This document shows, in pieces, positions 1 to 12,322 of a stretch of DNA of 64,000 bases. A program made the translations under genes and the position numbers. Under the pieces are notes generated by a model. The model was given only the letters and a program-made list of their open reading frames with translations. It had not been told where the DNA came from and searched no databases. Position 1 is the first letter of the stretch, and each line of letters opens with the position of its first letter. Location of the stretch: contig NC_079887.1 in assembly GCF_029227915.1 (NCBI RefSeq), forward strand, positions 1,860,001 through 1,924,000, given 5' to 3'. The DNA is from Hydractinia symbiolongicarpus (taxonomy: Eukaryota; Cnidaria; Hydrozoa; Anthoathecata; Hydractiniidae).

Positions 1-324
1 ATGAGTTTACTCCCTGGGTACTTTCTTTGTATACTTTTGACTATACGGGCCAAGCCGGGATTTACGGGCAATCGCGGGTTTTCGTTTGCCGACGATTAAA
101 CTTCTTTTATTCAGCGTTTCATCAAAAATGAAAACATTTTTAAAAACTACAAGTCTTATGCGTTTTAGTGGTGAAAAAATAATTTAAAAAATCGTTCTGG
201 AAATGAGTTTACTCACAGAGTACTTTCTTTGTATACATTCGACTATACGGGCCAAGCCCGGGATTTACAGGAAATCGCGGGTTTTCGTTTTCCGGCGATT
301 AAACCTCTGTCATTAAGCGTCTCA

Positions 325-346
325 TCAAAAATGAAAACATTTTTGA
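325..346 (+). repeat. Monomer-internal dyad, forward subarray example
   Basis: A perfect 9-bp inverted repeat, TCAAAAATG then CATTTTTGA, separated by AAAA. The same element sits at the same place in most forward monomers. Some copies carry TTTCTGAAAAC or TTTTTAAAAAC, which changes one pair at the outer end of the arm. Confidence 0.85.
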
Positions 347-1270
347 AAACTACAAGTCTCATGCGTTTTAGTGGTGAAAAAAAAATTTAAAAAATCGTTC
401 GGGAAATGAGTTTACTCCCTGGGTACTTTCTTTGTATACATTCGACTATACGGGCCAAGCCCCGGATTTACGGGAAAACGCGGGATTTCGTTTGTCGGCG
501 ATTAAACCTCTTTTATTAAGCGTCTCATCAAAAATGAAAACATTTTTAAAAACTACAAGTCTCATGCGTTTTAGTGGTGAAAAAATAATTTAAAAAATCG
601 TTCGGGAAATGAGTTTACTCCCTGGGTACTTTCTTTGTATACTTTTGACTATACGGGCCGAGTCCGGGATTTACGGAAAATCGCGGATTTTTGTTTGCCG
701 GCGAATAAACTTCTTTTATTCAGCGTCCCGTCAAATATGAAAATATTTTTGAAAACTACAAGTCTCATGCGTTTAGTGGTAAAAAAATAATATAAAAAAT
801 CGTTCGGGAAATGAGTTTACTCCCTTGGTACTTTCTTTGTATACTTTTGACTATACGGGTCGAGTCCGGGGTTTACGGGAAATGGGGGGTTTTCGTTTGC
901 CCGCGATTAAACTTCTTTTATTCAGCGTCTCATCAAAAATGAAAACATTTTTGAAAACTACAAGTCTCATGCGTTTTAGTGGTGAAAAGATAATTTAAAA
1001 AATCGTTTTGGAAATGAGTTTACTCACAGGGTACTTTCTTTGTATACATTCGACTATACGGGCCAAGCCCGGGATTTACGGGAAATCGCCGGTTTTCGTT
1101 TGCTGGCGATTAAACCACTTTCATTAAGCGTCTCATCAAAAATGAAATCATTTCTGAAAACTACAAGTCTCATGCGTTTTAGTGGTGAAAAAATAATTTA
1201 AAAAATCGTTCGGGAATTGAGTTTACTCACAGGGTACTTTCCTTGTATGCATTCGACTATACGCGCCAAG

Positions 1271-1277
1271 CCCGGGG
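1271..1277 (+). repeat. Monomer with 18-bp internal deletion (first of three)
   Basis: CCCGGGG here joins directly to TTTTCG. Normal copies have 18 extra bases (ATTTACGGGAAATCGCGG) between the GGG runs. The deletion lies between short G-run direct repeats, consistent with slippage. The same allele recurs at 2,267-2,273 and 3,861-3,867, so these monomers share descent. Confidence 0.88.
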
Positions 1278-2836
1278 TTTTCGTTTTCCGGCGATTAAAC
1301 CTCTTTCATTAAGCGTCTCATCAAAAATGAAAACATTTTTGAAAACTACAAATCTCATGCGTTTTAGTGGTGAAAAAATAATTCAAAAAATCGTTCGGGA
1401 AATGAGTTTACTCCCTGGGTACTTTCTTTGTATACTTTTGACTATACGGGTCGAGTCCGGGATTTACGGGAAATCGCGGATTTTCGTTGGCCGACGATTA
1501 AACTTCTTTTATTCAGCGTCCCATCAAATATGAAAATATTTTTGAAAACTACAAGTCTTATGCGTTTAGTGGTAAAAAAATAATATAAAAAATCGTTCGG
1601 GAAATGAGTTTACTCCCTGGGTACTTTCTCTGTATACTTTTGACTATACGGGTCGAGTCCGGGGTTTAGGGGAAATGGCGGGTTTTCGTTTGCCGGCGAT
1701 TAAACTTCTTTTATTCAGCGTCTCATCAAAAATGAAAACATTTTTGAAAACTACAAGTCTCATGCGTTTTAGTGGTGAAAAGATAATTTAAAAAATCGTT
1801 TTGGAAATGCGTTTACTCACAGGGTACTTTCTTTGTATACATTCGACTATACGGGCCAAGCCCGGGATTTGCGGGAAATCGCAGGTTTTCGTTTGCTGGC
1901 GATTAAACCACTTTCATTAAGCGTCTCGTCAAAAATGAAAACATTTCTGAAAACTACAAGTCTCATGCGTTTTAGTGGTGAAAAAATAATTTAAAAAATC
2001 GTTCGGGAATTGAGTTTACTCACAGGGTACTTTCTTTGTATACATTCGACTCTACGGGCCAAGCCTGGGATTTACGGGGAATCGCGGGTTTTCGATTGCC
2101 GGCGATTAAACTTCTTTCATTAAGCGTCTCATCAAAAATGAAAACATTTCTGAAAACTACAAGTCTCATGCGTTTTACTGGTGAAAAAATAATTTAAAAA
2201 ATCGTTCTGGAAATGAGTTTACTCACAGGGTACTTTCCTTGTATACATTCGACTATACGGGCCAAGCCCGGGGTTTTCGTTTTCCGGCGATTAAACATCT
2301 TTCATTAAGCGTCTCATCAAAAATGAAAACATTTTTGAAAACTACAAGTCTCATGCGTTTTAGTGGTGAAAAAGTAATTCAAAAAATCGTTCGGGAAATG
2401 AGTTTACTCCCTGGGTACTTTCTTTGTATACTTTTGACTATACGGGTCGAGTCCGGGATTTACGGGAAATCGCGGATTCTCGTTGGCCGACGATTAAACT
2501 TCCTTTATTCAGCGTCCCATCAAATATGAAAATATTTTTGAAAACTACAAGTCTCATGCGTTTAGTGGTAAAAAAATAATATAAAAAATCGTTCGGGGAA
2601 TGAGTTTACTCCCTGGGTACTTTCTCTGTATACTTTTGACTATACGGGTCGAGTCCGGGGTTTACGGGAAATGGCGGGTTTTCGTTTGCCGGCGATTAAA
2701 CTTCTTTTATTCAGCGTCTCATCAAAAATGAAAACATTTTTGAAAACTACAAGTCTCATGCGTTGTAGTGGTGAAAAGATAATTTAAAAAATCGTTTTGG
2801 AAATGCGTTTACTCACAGGGTACTTTCTTTGTATAC

Positions 2837-2915
2837 ATTCGACTATACGGGCCGAGTCCGGGGTTTACGGGAAATGGCGGGTTTTCGTTTGCTGGCGATT
2901 AAACCACTTTCATTA
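2837..2915 (+). repeat. Chimeric monomer (conversion-like patch)
   Basis: The monomer starts with the CATTCGAC variant, switches to the CGAGTCCGGGGTTTACGG and AAATGGCGGG variant, then returns to GCTGGCGATTAAACCACTT, which belongs with the first type. The paralogous monomer at about 1,841-1,915 keeps the first type throughout. A tract of roughly 30-40 bp has therefore been replaced, as expected for gene conversion or a short double exchange between monomers. Confidence 0.7.
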
Positions 2916-2929
2916 AGCGTCTCATCAAA

Positions 2930-3637
2930 AATGAAAACATTTTTAAAAACTATAAGTCTCATGGGTTTTAGTGGTGAAATAATAATTTAAAAAATCGTTC
3001 GGAAAATGAGTTTACTCCCTGGGTAATTTCTTTGTATACTTTTGACTATACGGGCCGAGTCCGGGGTTTACGGGAAATGGCGGGTTTTCGTTTGCCGGCG
3101 ATTAAACTTCTTTTATTCGGCGTCTCATCAAAAATGAAAACATTTTTAAAAACTATAAGTCTCATGGGATTTAGTGGTGAAATAATAATTTAAAAAATCG
3201 TTCGGGAAATGAGTTTACATCCCGGGTACTTTCTTTACTATACGGGCCGAGTCCGGGATTTACGGGAAATGGCAGGTTTTCGTTTGCCGGCGATTAAACT
3301 TCTTTTATTAAGCGTCTCATCAAAATTGAAAACATTTTTGAAAACTACAATTCTCATGCGTTTTAGTGGTGAAAAAATATTTTAAAAAATCGTTCGGGAA
3401 ATGAGTTTACTCCCTGGGTACTTTCTTTGTATACTTTTGACTATACGGGCCGAGTCCGGGATTTACGGGAAGTCGAGGGTTTTCGTTTGCCGGCGTTTAA
3501 ACTTCTTTTATTCAGCGTCTCATCAAAAATGAAAACATTTTTAAAAACTACAAGTCTCATGGGCTTTAGTGGTAAAATAATAATTTAAAAAATCGTTCGG
3601 GAAATGAGTTTACTCCCTGGGTACTTTCTTTGTATAC
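2930..3637 (+). repeat. 3.5-monomer block, copy 1 (partner 5,335-6,042)
   Basis: The partner lies at a constant offset of 2,405 bp. Shared private features are GGAAAATGAGT, GGGTAATTTC, the 11-bp deletion giving TTCTTTACTATACGGG (3,231 and 5,636), TTTACATCCCGGG, GAAGTCGAGGG, CGTTTAAACTTC and ATGGGCTTTAGTGGTAAAA. A more diverged relative of the deletion monomer is at 10,904. Confidence 0.88.
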
Positions 3638-5334
3638 ATTCGACTCTACGGGCCAAGCCTGGGATTTACGGGGACTCGCGGGTTTTCGATTGCCGGCGAT
3701 TAAACTTCTTTCATTAAGCGTCTCATCAAAAATGAAAACATTTCTGAAAACTACAAGTCTCATGCGTTTTAGTGGTGAAAAAATAATTTAAAAAATCGTT
3801 CTGGAAATGAGTTTACTCACAGGGTACTTTCCTTGTATACATTCGACTATACGGGCCAAGCCCGGGGTTTTCGTTTTCCGGCGATTAAACCTCTTTCATT
3901 AAGCGTCTCATCAAAAATGAAAACATTTTTAAAAACTACAAGTCTCATGCGTTTTAGTGGTGAAAAAGTAATTCAAAAAATCGTTCGGGAAATGAGTTTA
4001 CTCCCTGGGTACTTTCTTTGTATACTTTTGACTATACGGGTCGAGTCCGGGATTTACGGGAAATCGCGGATTTTCGTTGGCCGACGATTAAACTTCTTTT
4101 ATTCAGCGTCCCATCAAATATGAAAATATTTTTGAAAACTACAAGTCTCATGCGTTTAGTGGTAAAAAATAATATAAAAAATCGTTCGGGAAATGAGTTT
4201 ACTCCCTGGGTACTTTCTCTGTATACTTTTGACTATACGGGTCGAGTCCGGGGTTTACGGGAAATGGCGGGTTTTCGTTTGCCGGCGATTAAACTTCTTT
4301 TATTCAGCGTCTCATCAAAAATGAAAACATTTTTGAAAACTACAAGTCTCATGCGTTTTAGTGGTGAAAAGATAATTTAAAAAATCGTTTTGGAAATGCG
4401 TTTACTCACAGGGTACTTTCTTTGTATACATTCGACTATACGGGCCAAGCCCGGGATTTGCGGGAAATCGCAGGTTTTCGTTTGCTGGCGATTAAACCAC
4501 TTTCATTAAGCGTCTCATCAAAAATGAAAACATTTCTGAAAACTACAAGTCTCATGCGTTTTAGTGGTGAAAAAATAATTTAAAAAATCGTTTGGGAAAT
4601 GAGTTTACTCACAGGGTACTTTCTTTGTATACATTCGACTATACGGGCCAAGCCCGGGATTTACGGGAAATCGCGGTTTTTCGATTGCCGGCGATTAAAC
4701 CTCTTTCATTAAGCGTCTCATCAAAAATAAAAACATTTTTGAAAACTACAAGTCTCATGCGTTTTAGTGGTGAAAAAAGGATTTAAAGAATCGTTCGGGA
4801 AATGAGTTTACTCCCTGGGTACTTTCTTTGTATACTTTGGACTAAACGGGCCGAGTCCGGGATTTACGGGAAATCGCGGATTTTAGTTTGAGGGCGATTA
4901 AACTTCTTTTATTCATCGTCTTATCAAAAATGAAAACATTTTTGAAAACTACAAGTCTCATGCGTTGTAGTGGTGAAAAAATAATTTAAAAAATCGTTCG
5001 GAAAATGAGTTTACTCCCTGGGTACTTTCTTTGTATACTTTTGACTATACGGGCCGAGTCCAGGGTTTACGGGAAATGGCGGGTTTTCGTTTGCCGGCGA
5101 TTAAACTTCTTTTATTCAGCGTCTCATCAAAAATGCTAACATTTTTAAAAACTACAAGTCTCATGCGTTGTAGTGGTGAGAAAATAATTTAAAAAATCGT
5201 TCGGAAAATGAGTTTACTCCCTGGGAAATTTCTTTGTATACTTTTGACTATAGGGGCCGAGTCCGGGGTTTACGGGAAATGGCGGGTTTTCGTTTGCCGG
5301 CGATTAAACTTCTTTTATTCAGCGTTTCATCAAA

Positions 5335-6042
5335 AATAAAAACATTTTTAAAAACTATAAGTCTCATGGGTTTTAGTGGTGAAATAATAATTTAAAAAAT
5401 CGTTCGGAAAATGAGTTTACTCCCTGGGTAATTTCTTTGTATACATTTGACTATACGGGCCGAGTCCGGGGTTTACGGGAAATGGCGGGTTTTCGTTTGC
5501 CGGCGATTAAACTTCTTTTATTCAGCGTCTCATCAAAAATGAAAACATTTTTAAAAACTATAAGTCTCATGGGATTTAGTGGTGAAATAATAATTTAAAA
5601 AATCGTTCGGGAAATGAGTTTACATCCCGGGTACTTTCTTTACTATACGGGCCGAGTCCGGGATTTACGGGAAATGGCAGGTTTTCGTTTGCCGGCGATT
5701 AAACTTCTTTTATTCAGCGTCTCATCAAAATTGAAAACATTTTTGAAAACTACAAGTCTCATGCGTTTTAGTGGTGAAAAAATATTTTAAAAAATCGTTC
5801 GGGAAATGAGTTTACTCCCTGGGTACTTTCTTTGTATACTTTTGACTATACGGGCCGAGTCCGGGATTTACGGGAAGTCGAGGGTTTTCGTTTGCCGGCG
5901 TTTAAACTTCTTTTATTCAGCGTCTCATCAAAAATGAAAACATTTTTAAAAACTACAAGTCTCATGGGCTTTAGTGGTAAAATAATAATTTAAAAAATCG
6001 TTCGGGAAATGAGTTTACTCCCTGGGTACTTTCTTTGTATAC
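5335..6042 (+). repeat. 3.5-monomer block, copy 2 (partner 2,930-3,637)
   Basis: Second copy at an offset of 2,405 bp, with scattered single-base differences such as ATACATTTGAC here against ATACTTTTGAC in copy 1. The similarity ends near 6,042, where copy 1 goes on into CATTCGACTC and this copy into CTTTTGAC. Confidence 0.87.
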
Positions 6043-6198
6043 TTTTGACTATACGGGCCAAGCCGGGATTTACGGGAAATCGCGGGTTTTCGTTTGCCGG
6101 CGATTAAACTTCTTTTATTCAGCGTTTCATCAAAAATGAAAACATTTTTAAAAGCTACAAGTCTTATGCGTTTTAGTGGTGAAAAAATAATTTAAAAA

Positions 6199-8634
6199 AT
6201 CGTTCGGGAAATGAGTTTACTCCCTGGGTACTTTCTTTGTATACTTTTGACTATACGGGCCAAGCCGGGATTTACGGGAAATCGCGGGTTTTCGTTTGCC
6301 GGCGATTAAACTTCTTTTATTCAGCGTTTCATCAAAAATGAAAACATTTTTAAAAACTACAAGTCTTATGCGTTTTAGTGGTGAAAAAATAATTTAAAAA
6401 AATCGTTCTGGAAATGAGTTTACTCACAGGGTACTTTCTTTGTATACATTCGACTATACGGGCCAAGCCCGGGATTTACGGGAAATCGCGGGTTTTCGTT
6501 TTCCGGCGATTAAACCTCTTTCATTAAGCGTCTCATCAAAAATGAAAACATTTTTGAAAACTACAAGTCTCATGCGTTTTAGTGGTGAAAAAAGAATTTA
6601 AAAAACCGTTCGGAAAATGAGTTTACTCCCTGGGTACTTTCTTTGTATACTTTGGACTATACGGGCCGAGTCCGGGATTTACGGGAAATCGCGGATTTTC
6701 GTTTGCCGGCGATTAAACTTCTTTCATTCAGCGTCTCATCAAAAATGAAAACATTTTTGAAAACTACAAGTCTCATGCGTTTTGGTGGTGAAAAAATAAT
6801 TTAAAAAATCGTTCGGGAAATGGGTTTACTCCCTGGGTACTTTTTTTGTATACATTCGACTATACGGGCCAAGCCCGGGATTTACGGGAAATCGCGGGTT
6901 CTCGTTTGCCGGCGATTAAACCACTTTCATAAAGCGTCTCATCAAAAATGAAAACATTTCTGAAAACTACAAGTCTCATGCGTTTTAGTGGTGAAAAAAT
7001 AATTTAAAAAATCGTTCTGGAAATGAGTTTACTCACAGGGTCCTTTCTTTGTATACATTCGACTATATGGGGCCAAGCCCGGGATTTACGGGAAATCGCG
7101 GGTTTTCGTTTGCCGGCGATTAAACCTCTTTCATTAAGCGTCTCATCAAAAATGAAAACATTTTTGAAAACTACAAGTCTCATTCGTTTTAGTGGTGAAA
7201 AAATAATTTAAAAAATCGTTCTGGAAATGAGTTTACTCACAGGGTCCTTTCTTTGTATACATTCGACTATATGGGGCCAAGCCCGGGATTTACGGGAAAT
7301 CGCGGGTTTTCGTTTGCCGGCGATTAAACCTCTTTCATTAAGCGTCTCATCAAAAATGAAAACATTTTTGAAAACTACAAGTCTCATTCGTTTTAGTGGT
7401 GAGAAAAAAATTTAAAAAATCGTTCGGGAAATGAGTTTACTCCCTGGGTAATTTCTTTGTATACATTCGACTATACGGGCCAAGCACGGGATTTACGGGA
7501 AATCGCGGGATTTCGTTTGCCGGCGATTAAACCTCTTTTATTAAGGGTGTCATCAAAAATGAAAACATTTTTGAAAACTACAAGTCTCATGGGATTTAGT
7601 GATGAAATAATAATTTAAAAAATCGTTCGGGAAATGAGTTTACTCCCTGGGTACTTTCTTTGTATACTTTTGACTATACGGGCCAAGCCGGGATTTACGG
7701 GAAATCGCGGGTTTTCGTTTGCCGGCGATTAAACTTCTTTTATTCAGCGTTTCATCAAAAATGAAAACATTTTTATAAACTACAAGTCTTATGCGTTTTA
7801 GTGGTGAAAAAATAATTTAAAAAAATCGTTCTGGAAATGAGTTTACTCACAGGGTACTTTCTTTGTATACATTCGACTATACGGGCCAAGCCCGGGATTT
7901 ACGGGAAATCGCGGGTTTTCGTTTTCCGGCGATTAAACCTCTTTCATTAAGCGTCTCATCAAAAATGAAAACATTTTTGAAAACTACAAGTCTCATGCGT
8001 TTTAGTGGTGAAAAAAGAATTTAAAAAACCGTTCGGAAAATGAGTTTACTCCCTGGGTACTTTCTTTGTATACTTTGGACTATACGGGCCGAGTCCGGGA
8101 TTTACGGGAAATCGCGGATTTTCGTTTGCCGGCGATTAAACTTCTTTCATTCAGCGTCTCATCAAAAATGAAAACATTTTTGAAAACTACAAGTCTCATG
8201 CGTTTTGGTGGTGAAAAAATAATTTAAAAAATCGTTCGGGAAATGAGTTTACTCCCTGGGTACTTTTTTTGTATACATTCGACTATACGGGCCAAGCCCG
8301 GGATTTACGGGAAATCGCGGGTTCTCGTTTGCCGGCGATTAAACCACTTTCATAAAGCGTCTCATCAAAAATGAAAACATTTCTGAAAACTACAAGTCTC
8401 ATGCGTTTTAGTGGTGAAAAAATAATTTAAAAATTCGTTCTGGAAATGAGTTTACTCACAGGGTCCTTTCTTTGTATACATTCGACTATATGGGGCCAAG
8501 CCCGAGATTTACGGGAAATCGCGGGTTTTCGTTTGCCGGCGATTAAACCTCTTTCATTAAGCGTCTCATCAAAAATGAAAACATTTTTGAAAACTACAAG
8601 TCTCATTCGTTTTAGTGGTGAAAAAATAATTTAA
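6199..8634 (+). repeat. Seven-monomer higher-order tandem duplication (forward)
   Basis: Sequence from 6,199 to about 7,211 recurs from 7,621 to about 8,634 at an offset of about 1,422 bp (seven monomers). Shared private variants are AAAAAACCGTTCGGAAAATG, CGTTTTGGTGGTG, CATAAAGCGTC, GGGTCCTTTC and ATATGGGGCCAAG. The second unit lacks one monomer of copy 1: the monomer at 7,227-7,415 is an extra near-exact duplicate of 7,023-7,211, 204 bp away. Confidence 0.87.
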
Positions 8635-11600
8635 AAAATCGTTCGGGAAATGAGTTTACTCCCTTGGTACTTTCTTTGTATAATTTTGACTATGCGGGCC
8701 GAGTCCGGGGTTTACGGGAAATGGCGGGTTTTCGTTTGCCGGCGATTAAACCTCTTTTATTAAGCGTGTCATCAAAAATGAAAACATTTTTGAAAACTAC
8801 AAGTCTCATGGGATTTAGTGATGAAATAATAATTTAAAAAATCGTTCGGGAAATGAGTTTACACCCCGGGTACTTTCTTTGTATACTTTTGACTATACGG
8901 GCCGAGTCCGGGATTTACGGGAAATCGCGGGTTCTCGTTTGCCGGCGCTTAAACCACTTTCATTAAGCGTCTCATCAAAAATGAAAACATTTCTGAAAAC
9001 TACAAGTCTCATGCGTTTTAGTGGTGAAAAAATAATTTAAAAAATCGTTCGGGAAATGAGTTTACTCCCTGGGTACTTTCTTTGTATACTTTTGACTATG
9101 CAGGCCGAGTCCGGGGTTTACGGGAAATGGCGGGTTTTCGTTTGCCGGCGATTAAACTTCTTTTATTCAGCGTCTCATCAAAAATGAAAACATTTTTGAA
9201 AACTACAAGTCTCAAGCGTTTTAGTGGTGAAAAGATAATTTAAAAAATCGTTTTGGAAATGAGTTTACTCCCTGGGTACTATCTTTGTATGCTTTTGACT
9301 ATACGGGCCAAGCCCGGGATTTACGGGAAATCTCGGGTTTTCGTTTGCTGGCGATTAAACTTCTTTTATTCAGCGTCTCATCAGAAATGAAAACATTTTT
9401 GAAAACTACAAGTCTCATTCGTTTTAGTGGTGAAATAATAATTTAAAAAATCGTTCGGGAAATGAGTTTACACCCCGGGTACTTTCTTTGTATACTTTTG
9501 ACTATACGGGCCGAGTCCGGGATTTACGGGAAATCGCAGGTTTTCGTTTGCCGGCAATTAAACTTCTTTTATTCAGCGTCTCATCAAAAATGAAAACATT
9601 TTTGAAAACTACAAGTCTCATGCGTTTTAGTGGTGAAAAAATAATTTATAAAATCGTTCGGGAAATGAGTTTACTCCCTGGGTACTTTCTTTGTATACTT
9701 TTGACTATACGGGCCGAGTCCGGGATTTACGGGAAGTCGCGGGTTTTCGTTTGCCGGCGATTAAACCTCTTTTATTCAGCGTCTCATCAAAAATGAAAAT
9801 ATTTTTAAATACTACAAGTCTCATGGGCTTTAGTGGTGAAATAATAATTTAAAAAATCGTTCGGGAAATGAGTTTACACCCTGGGTACTTCCTTTGTATA
9901 CTTTTGACTATTCGGGCCGAGTCCGGGATTTACTGGAAATCGCAGGTTTTCGTTTGCCCACGATTAAACTTCTTTTATTCAGCGTCTCATCAAAAATGAA
10001 AACATTTTTGAGAACTACAAGTCTCATGCGTTTCAGTGGTGAAAAAATAATTTAAAAAATCGTTTGGAAATGAGTTTACTCCCTGGGTACTTTCTTTGTA
10101 TACTTTTGACTATGGTGGCCGAGTCCGGGGTTTACGGGAAATGGCGGGTTTTCGTTTGCCGGCGATTAAACTTATTTTATTCAGCGTCTCATCAAAAATG
10201 AAAACATTTTTGAGAACTACAAGTCTCAAGCGTTTTAGTGGTGAAAAGATAATTTAAAAAATCGTTTTGGAAATGAGTTTACTCAACGGGTACTTTCTTT
10301 GTATACATTCGACTATACGGGCCAAGCCCGGGATTTACGGGAAATCGCGGGTTTTCGTTTGCCGGCGATTAAACCACTTTCATTAAGCGTCTCATCAAAA
10401 ATGAAAACATTTCTGAAAACTACAAGTCTCATGCGTGTTAGTGGTGAAAAAATAATTTAAAAATTAGTTCGGGAAATGAGTTTACTCACTGGGTACTTTC
10501 CTTGTATACTTTTGACTATACGGGCCGAGTCCGGGGTTTACGGGAAATGGCGGGTTTTCGTTTGCCGGCGATTAAACTTCTTTTATTCAGCGTCTCATCA
10601 AAAATGAAAACATTTTTAAAAACTATAAGTCTCATGGGTTTTAGTGGTGAAATAATAATTTAAAAAATCGTTCGGAAAATGAGTTTACTCCCTGGGTAAT
10701 TTCTTTGTATACTTTTGACTATACGGGCCGAGTCCGTGGTTTACGGGAAATGGCGGGTTTTCGTTTGCCGGCGATTAAACTTCTTTTATTCAGCGTCTCA
10801 TCAAAAATGAAAACATTTTTAAAAACTATAAGTCTCATGGGTTTTAGTGGTGAAATAATAATTTAAAAAATCGTTCGGGAAATGAGTTTACATCCCGGGT
10901 ACTTTCTTTACTACGCGGGCCGAGTCCGGGGTTTACGGGAAATGGCGGGTTTTCGTTTGCCGGCGATTAAACTTCTTTTATTCAGCGTCTCATCAAAAAT
11001 GAAAACATTTTTGAAAACTACAAGTCTCATGCGTTTTAGTGGTGAAAAAATAATTTAAAAAATCGTTCGGGAAATGAGTTTACTCCCTGGGTACTTTCTT
11101 TGTATACTTTTGATTATACGGGCCGAGTCCAGGGTTTACGGGAAATGGCGGGTTTTCGTTTGCCGGCGATTAAACTTCTTTTATTCAGCGTCTCATCAAA
11201 AATGAAAACATTTTTAAAAACTACAAGTCTCATGGGCTTTAGTGGTGAAATAATAATTTAAAAAATCGTTCGGGAAGTGAGTTTAAACCCTGGGTACTTT
11301 CTTTGTATACTTTTGACTATACGGGCCGAGTCCGGGATTTACGGGAAATCGCAGGTTTTCGTTTGCCGGCGATTAAACTTCTTTCATTCAGCGTCTCATC
11401 AAAAGTGAAAACATTTTTGAAAACTACAAGTCTCATGCGTTTTAGTGGTGAAAATATAATTTAAAAAATCGTGCGGGAAATGAGTTTACACCCTAGGTAC
11501 TTTCTTTGTATACTTTTGACTATACCGGCCGAGTCCGGGATTTACGGGGAATCGCAGGTTTTCGTTTGGCGGCGATTAAACTTCTTTCATTCAGCGTCTC

Positions 11601-12274
11601 ATCAAAAATGAAAACATTTTTGAAAACTACAAGTCTCATGCGTTTTAGTGGTGAAAATATAATTTAAAAAATCGTTCGGGAAATGAGTTTACACCCTAGG
11701 TACTTTCTTTGTATACTTTTGACTATACGGGCCGAGTCCGGGATTTACGGGGAATCGCAGGTTTTCGTTTGCCGGCGATTAAACTTCTTTCATTCAGCGT
11801 CTCATCAAAAATGAAAACATTTTTGAAAACTACAAGTCTCATGCGTTTTAGTGGTGAAAAAATAATTTAAAAAATCGTTCGGGAAATGAGTTTACTCCCT
11901 GGGTACTTTGTTTGTATACATTCGACTATACGGGCCAAGCCCGGGATTTACGGGAAATCGCGGGTTCTCGTTTGCCGGCGATTAAACCACTTTCATTAAG
12001 CGTCTCATCAAAAATGAAAACATTTTTAAAAACTACAAGTCTCATGCGTTTTAGTGGTGAAAAAATAATTTAAAAAATCGTTCGGGAAATGAGTTTACTC
12101 CCTGGGTACTTTCTTTGTATACTTTTGACTATACGGGCCGAATCCGGGATTTACGGAAAATCGCAGGTTTTCGTTTGCCGGCGATTAAACTTCTTTTATT
12201 CAGCGTCTCATCAAAAATGAAAACATTTTTGAAAACTACAAGCCTCATGCGTTTTAGTGGTGAAAAAATAAATT
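8635..12274 (+). repeat. Forward monomers of mixed subtype up to the inversion
   Basis: About 18 monomers with less regular higher-order structure. ATGGGATTTAGTGATGAAA at about 8,808 repeats a variant seen at 7,588. Two adjacent near-identical monomers share TACACCCTAGG (11,491 and 11,694), exactly 203 bp apart. The 11-bp deletion allele reappears at 10,904-10,910. Nothing other than satellite is present. Confidence 0.85.
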
Positions 12275-12322
12275 AAAAAATCGTTCGGGCAGTGAGTAAA
12301 CTCATTTCCCGAACGATTTTTT
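12275..12322. other. Orientation-switch junction (inverted-repeat breakpoint of the array)
   Basis: The last forward monomer stops after TCGTTCGGG at 12,289, and reverse-orientation sequence starts at 12,290 with CAGTGAGTAAACTC. The arms at 12,275-12,289 and 12,308-12,322 are perfect 15-bp reverse complements around an 18-bp spacer. They continue outward with good but imperfect pairing, because each side is simply a monomer of the same family. The spacer contains GAGTAAACTC (12,294-12,303), a small GAGT/ACTC pseudo-palindrome present in ordinary monomers of both orientations, which may have guided the inversion. The flanking monomers differ at several sites: the left side lacks the GCCCATG and TATTTAAAAAT variants found on the right. 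This argues against a fold-back sequencing artefact. Confidence 0.93.

Larger units (their letters stand above)
1222..4450 (+). repeat. Nested block duplications tagged by an 18-bp deletion monomer
   Basis: The segment 1,222-1,857 matches 2,218-2,853 at an offset of 996 bp. Sequence around 2,030-2,850 matches 3,624-4,443 at an offset of about 1,594 bp. Shared private markers are CTTTCCTTG, the 18-bp deletion giving CCCGGGGTTTTCG (1,271, 2,267, 3,861), AATTCAAAAAATCG, GTTTAGTGGTAAAAA and CGACTCTACGG (2,047 and 3,641). The 996-bp spacing equals about five monomers minus the deletion. This shows successive duplications of overlapping 5- and 8-monomer segments. Confidence 0.88.
1..12289 (+). repeat. 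Satellite subarray, forward orientation (~60 monomers of ~203 bp)
   Basis: Head-to-tail copies of a ~203-bp AT-rich monomer fill this segment without interruption. Recognisable landmarks in each copy, in order, are GAGTTTACTC, TTTGTATAC, ACTATACGGG, TTTACGGGAAATCGC, CGCCGGC-like GCCGGCGATTAAAC, TCATCAAAAATGAAAACAT, TTTAGTGGTGAAA and AATTTAAAAAATCGTTCGGG. Copies differ by a few percent to perhaps 15%, plus small deletions. Two linked variant sets alternate. One reads CATTCGAC, CCAAGCCC and TTTCATTAAGC; the other reads TTTTGAC, CGAGTCC and TTTATTCAGC. No foreign insertion or gene was found. The array is already in progress at base 1. Identification as satellite DNA is certain; its chromosomal position is not known. 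Confidence 0.98.

Noticed and set aside
1482-1498. CENP-B box-like sequence (TTTCGTTGG followed by CCGACGATT)
   Set aside because: The first nine bases fit the mammalian CENP-B box, but the essential second half (A at position 10 and CGGG) is absent. Most monomers have TTTCGTTTG instead. TCCCGAACGA in the reverse monomers also resembles the box with its middle five bases missing. Chance similarity is the simplest reading.
12275-12322. Junction as an inverted-repeat terminus of a transposon
   Set aside because: Both sides are ordinary satellite monomers. No target-site duplication, terminal motif or internal coding sequence is present, so an inversion breakpoint explains it better.
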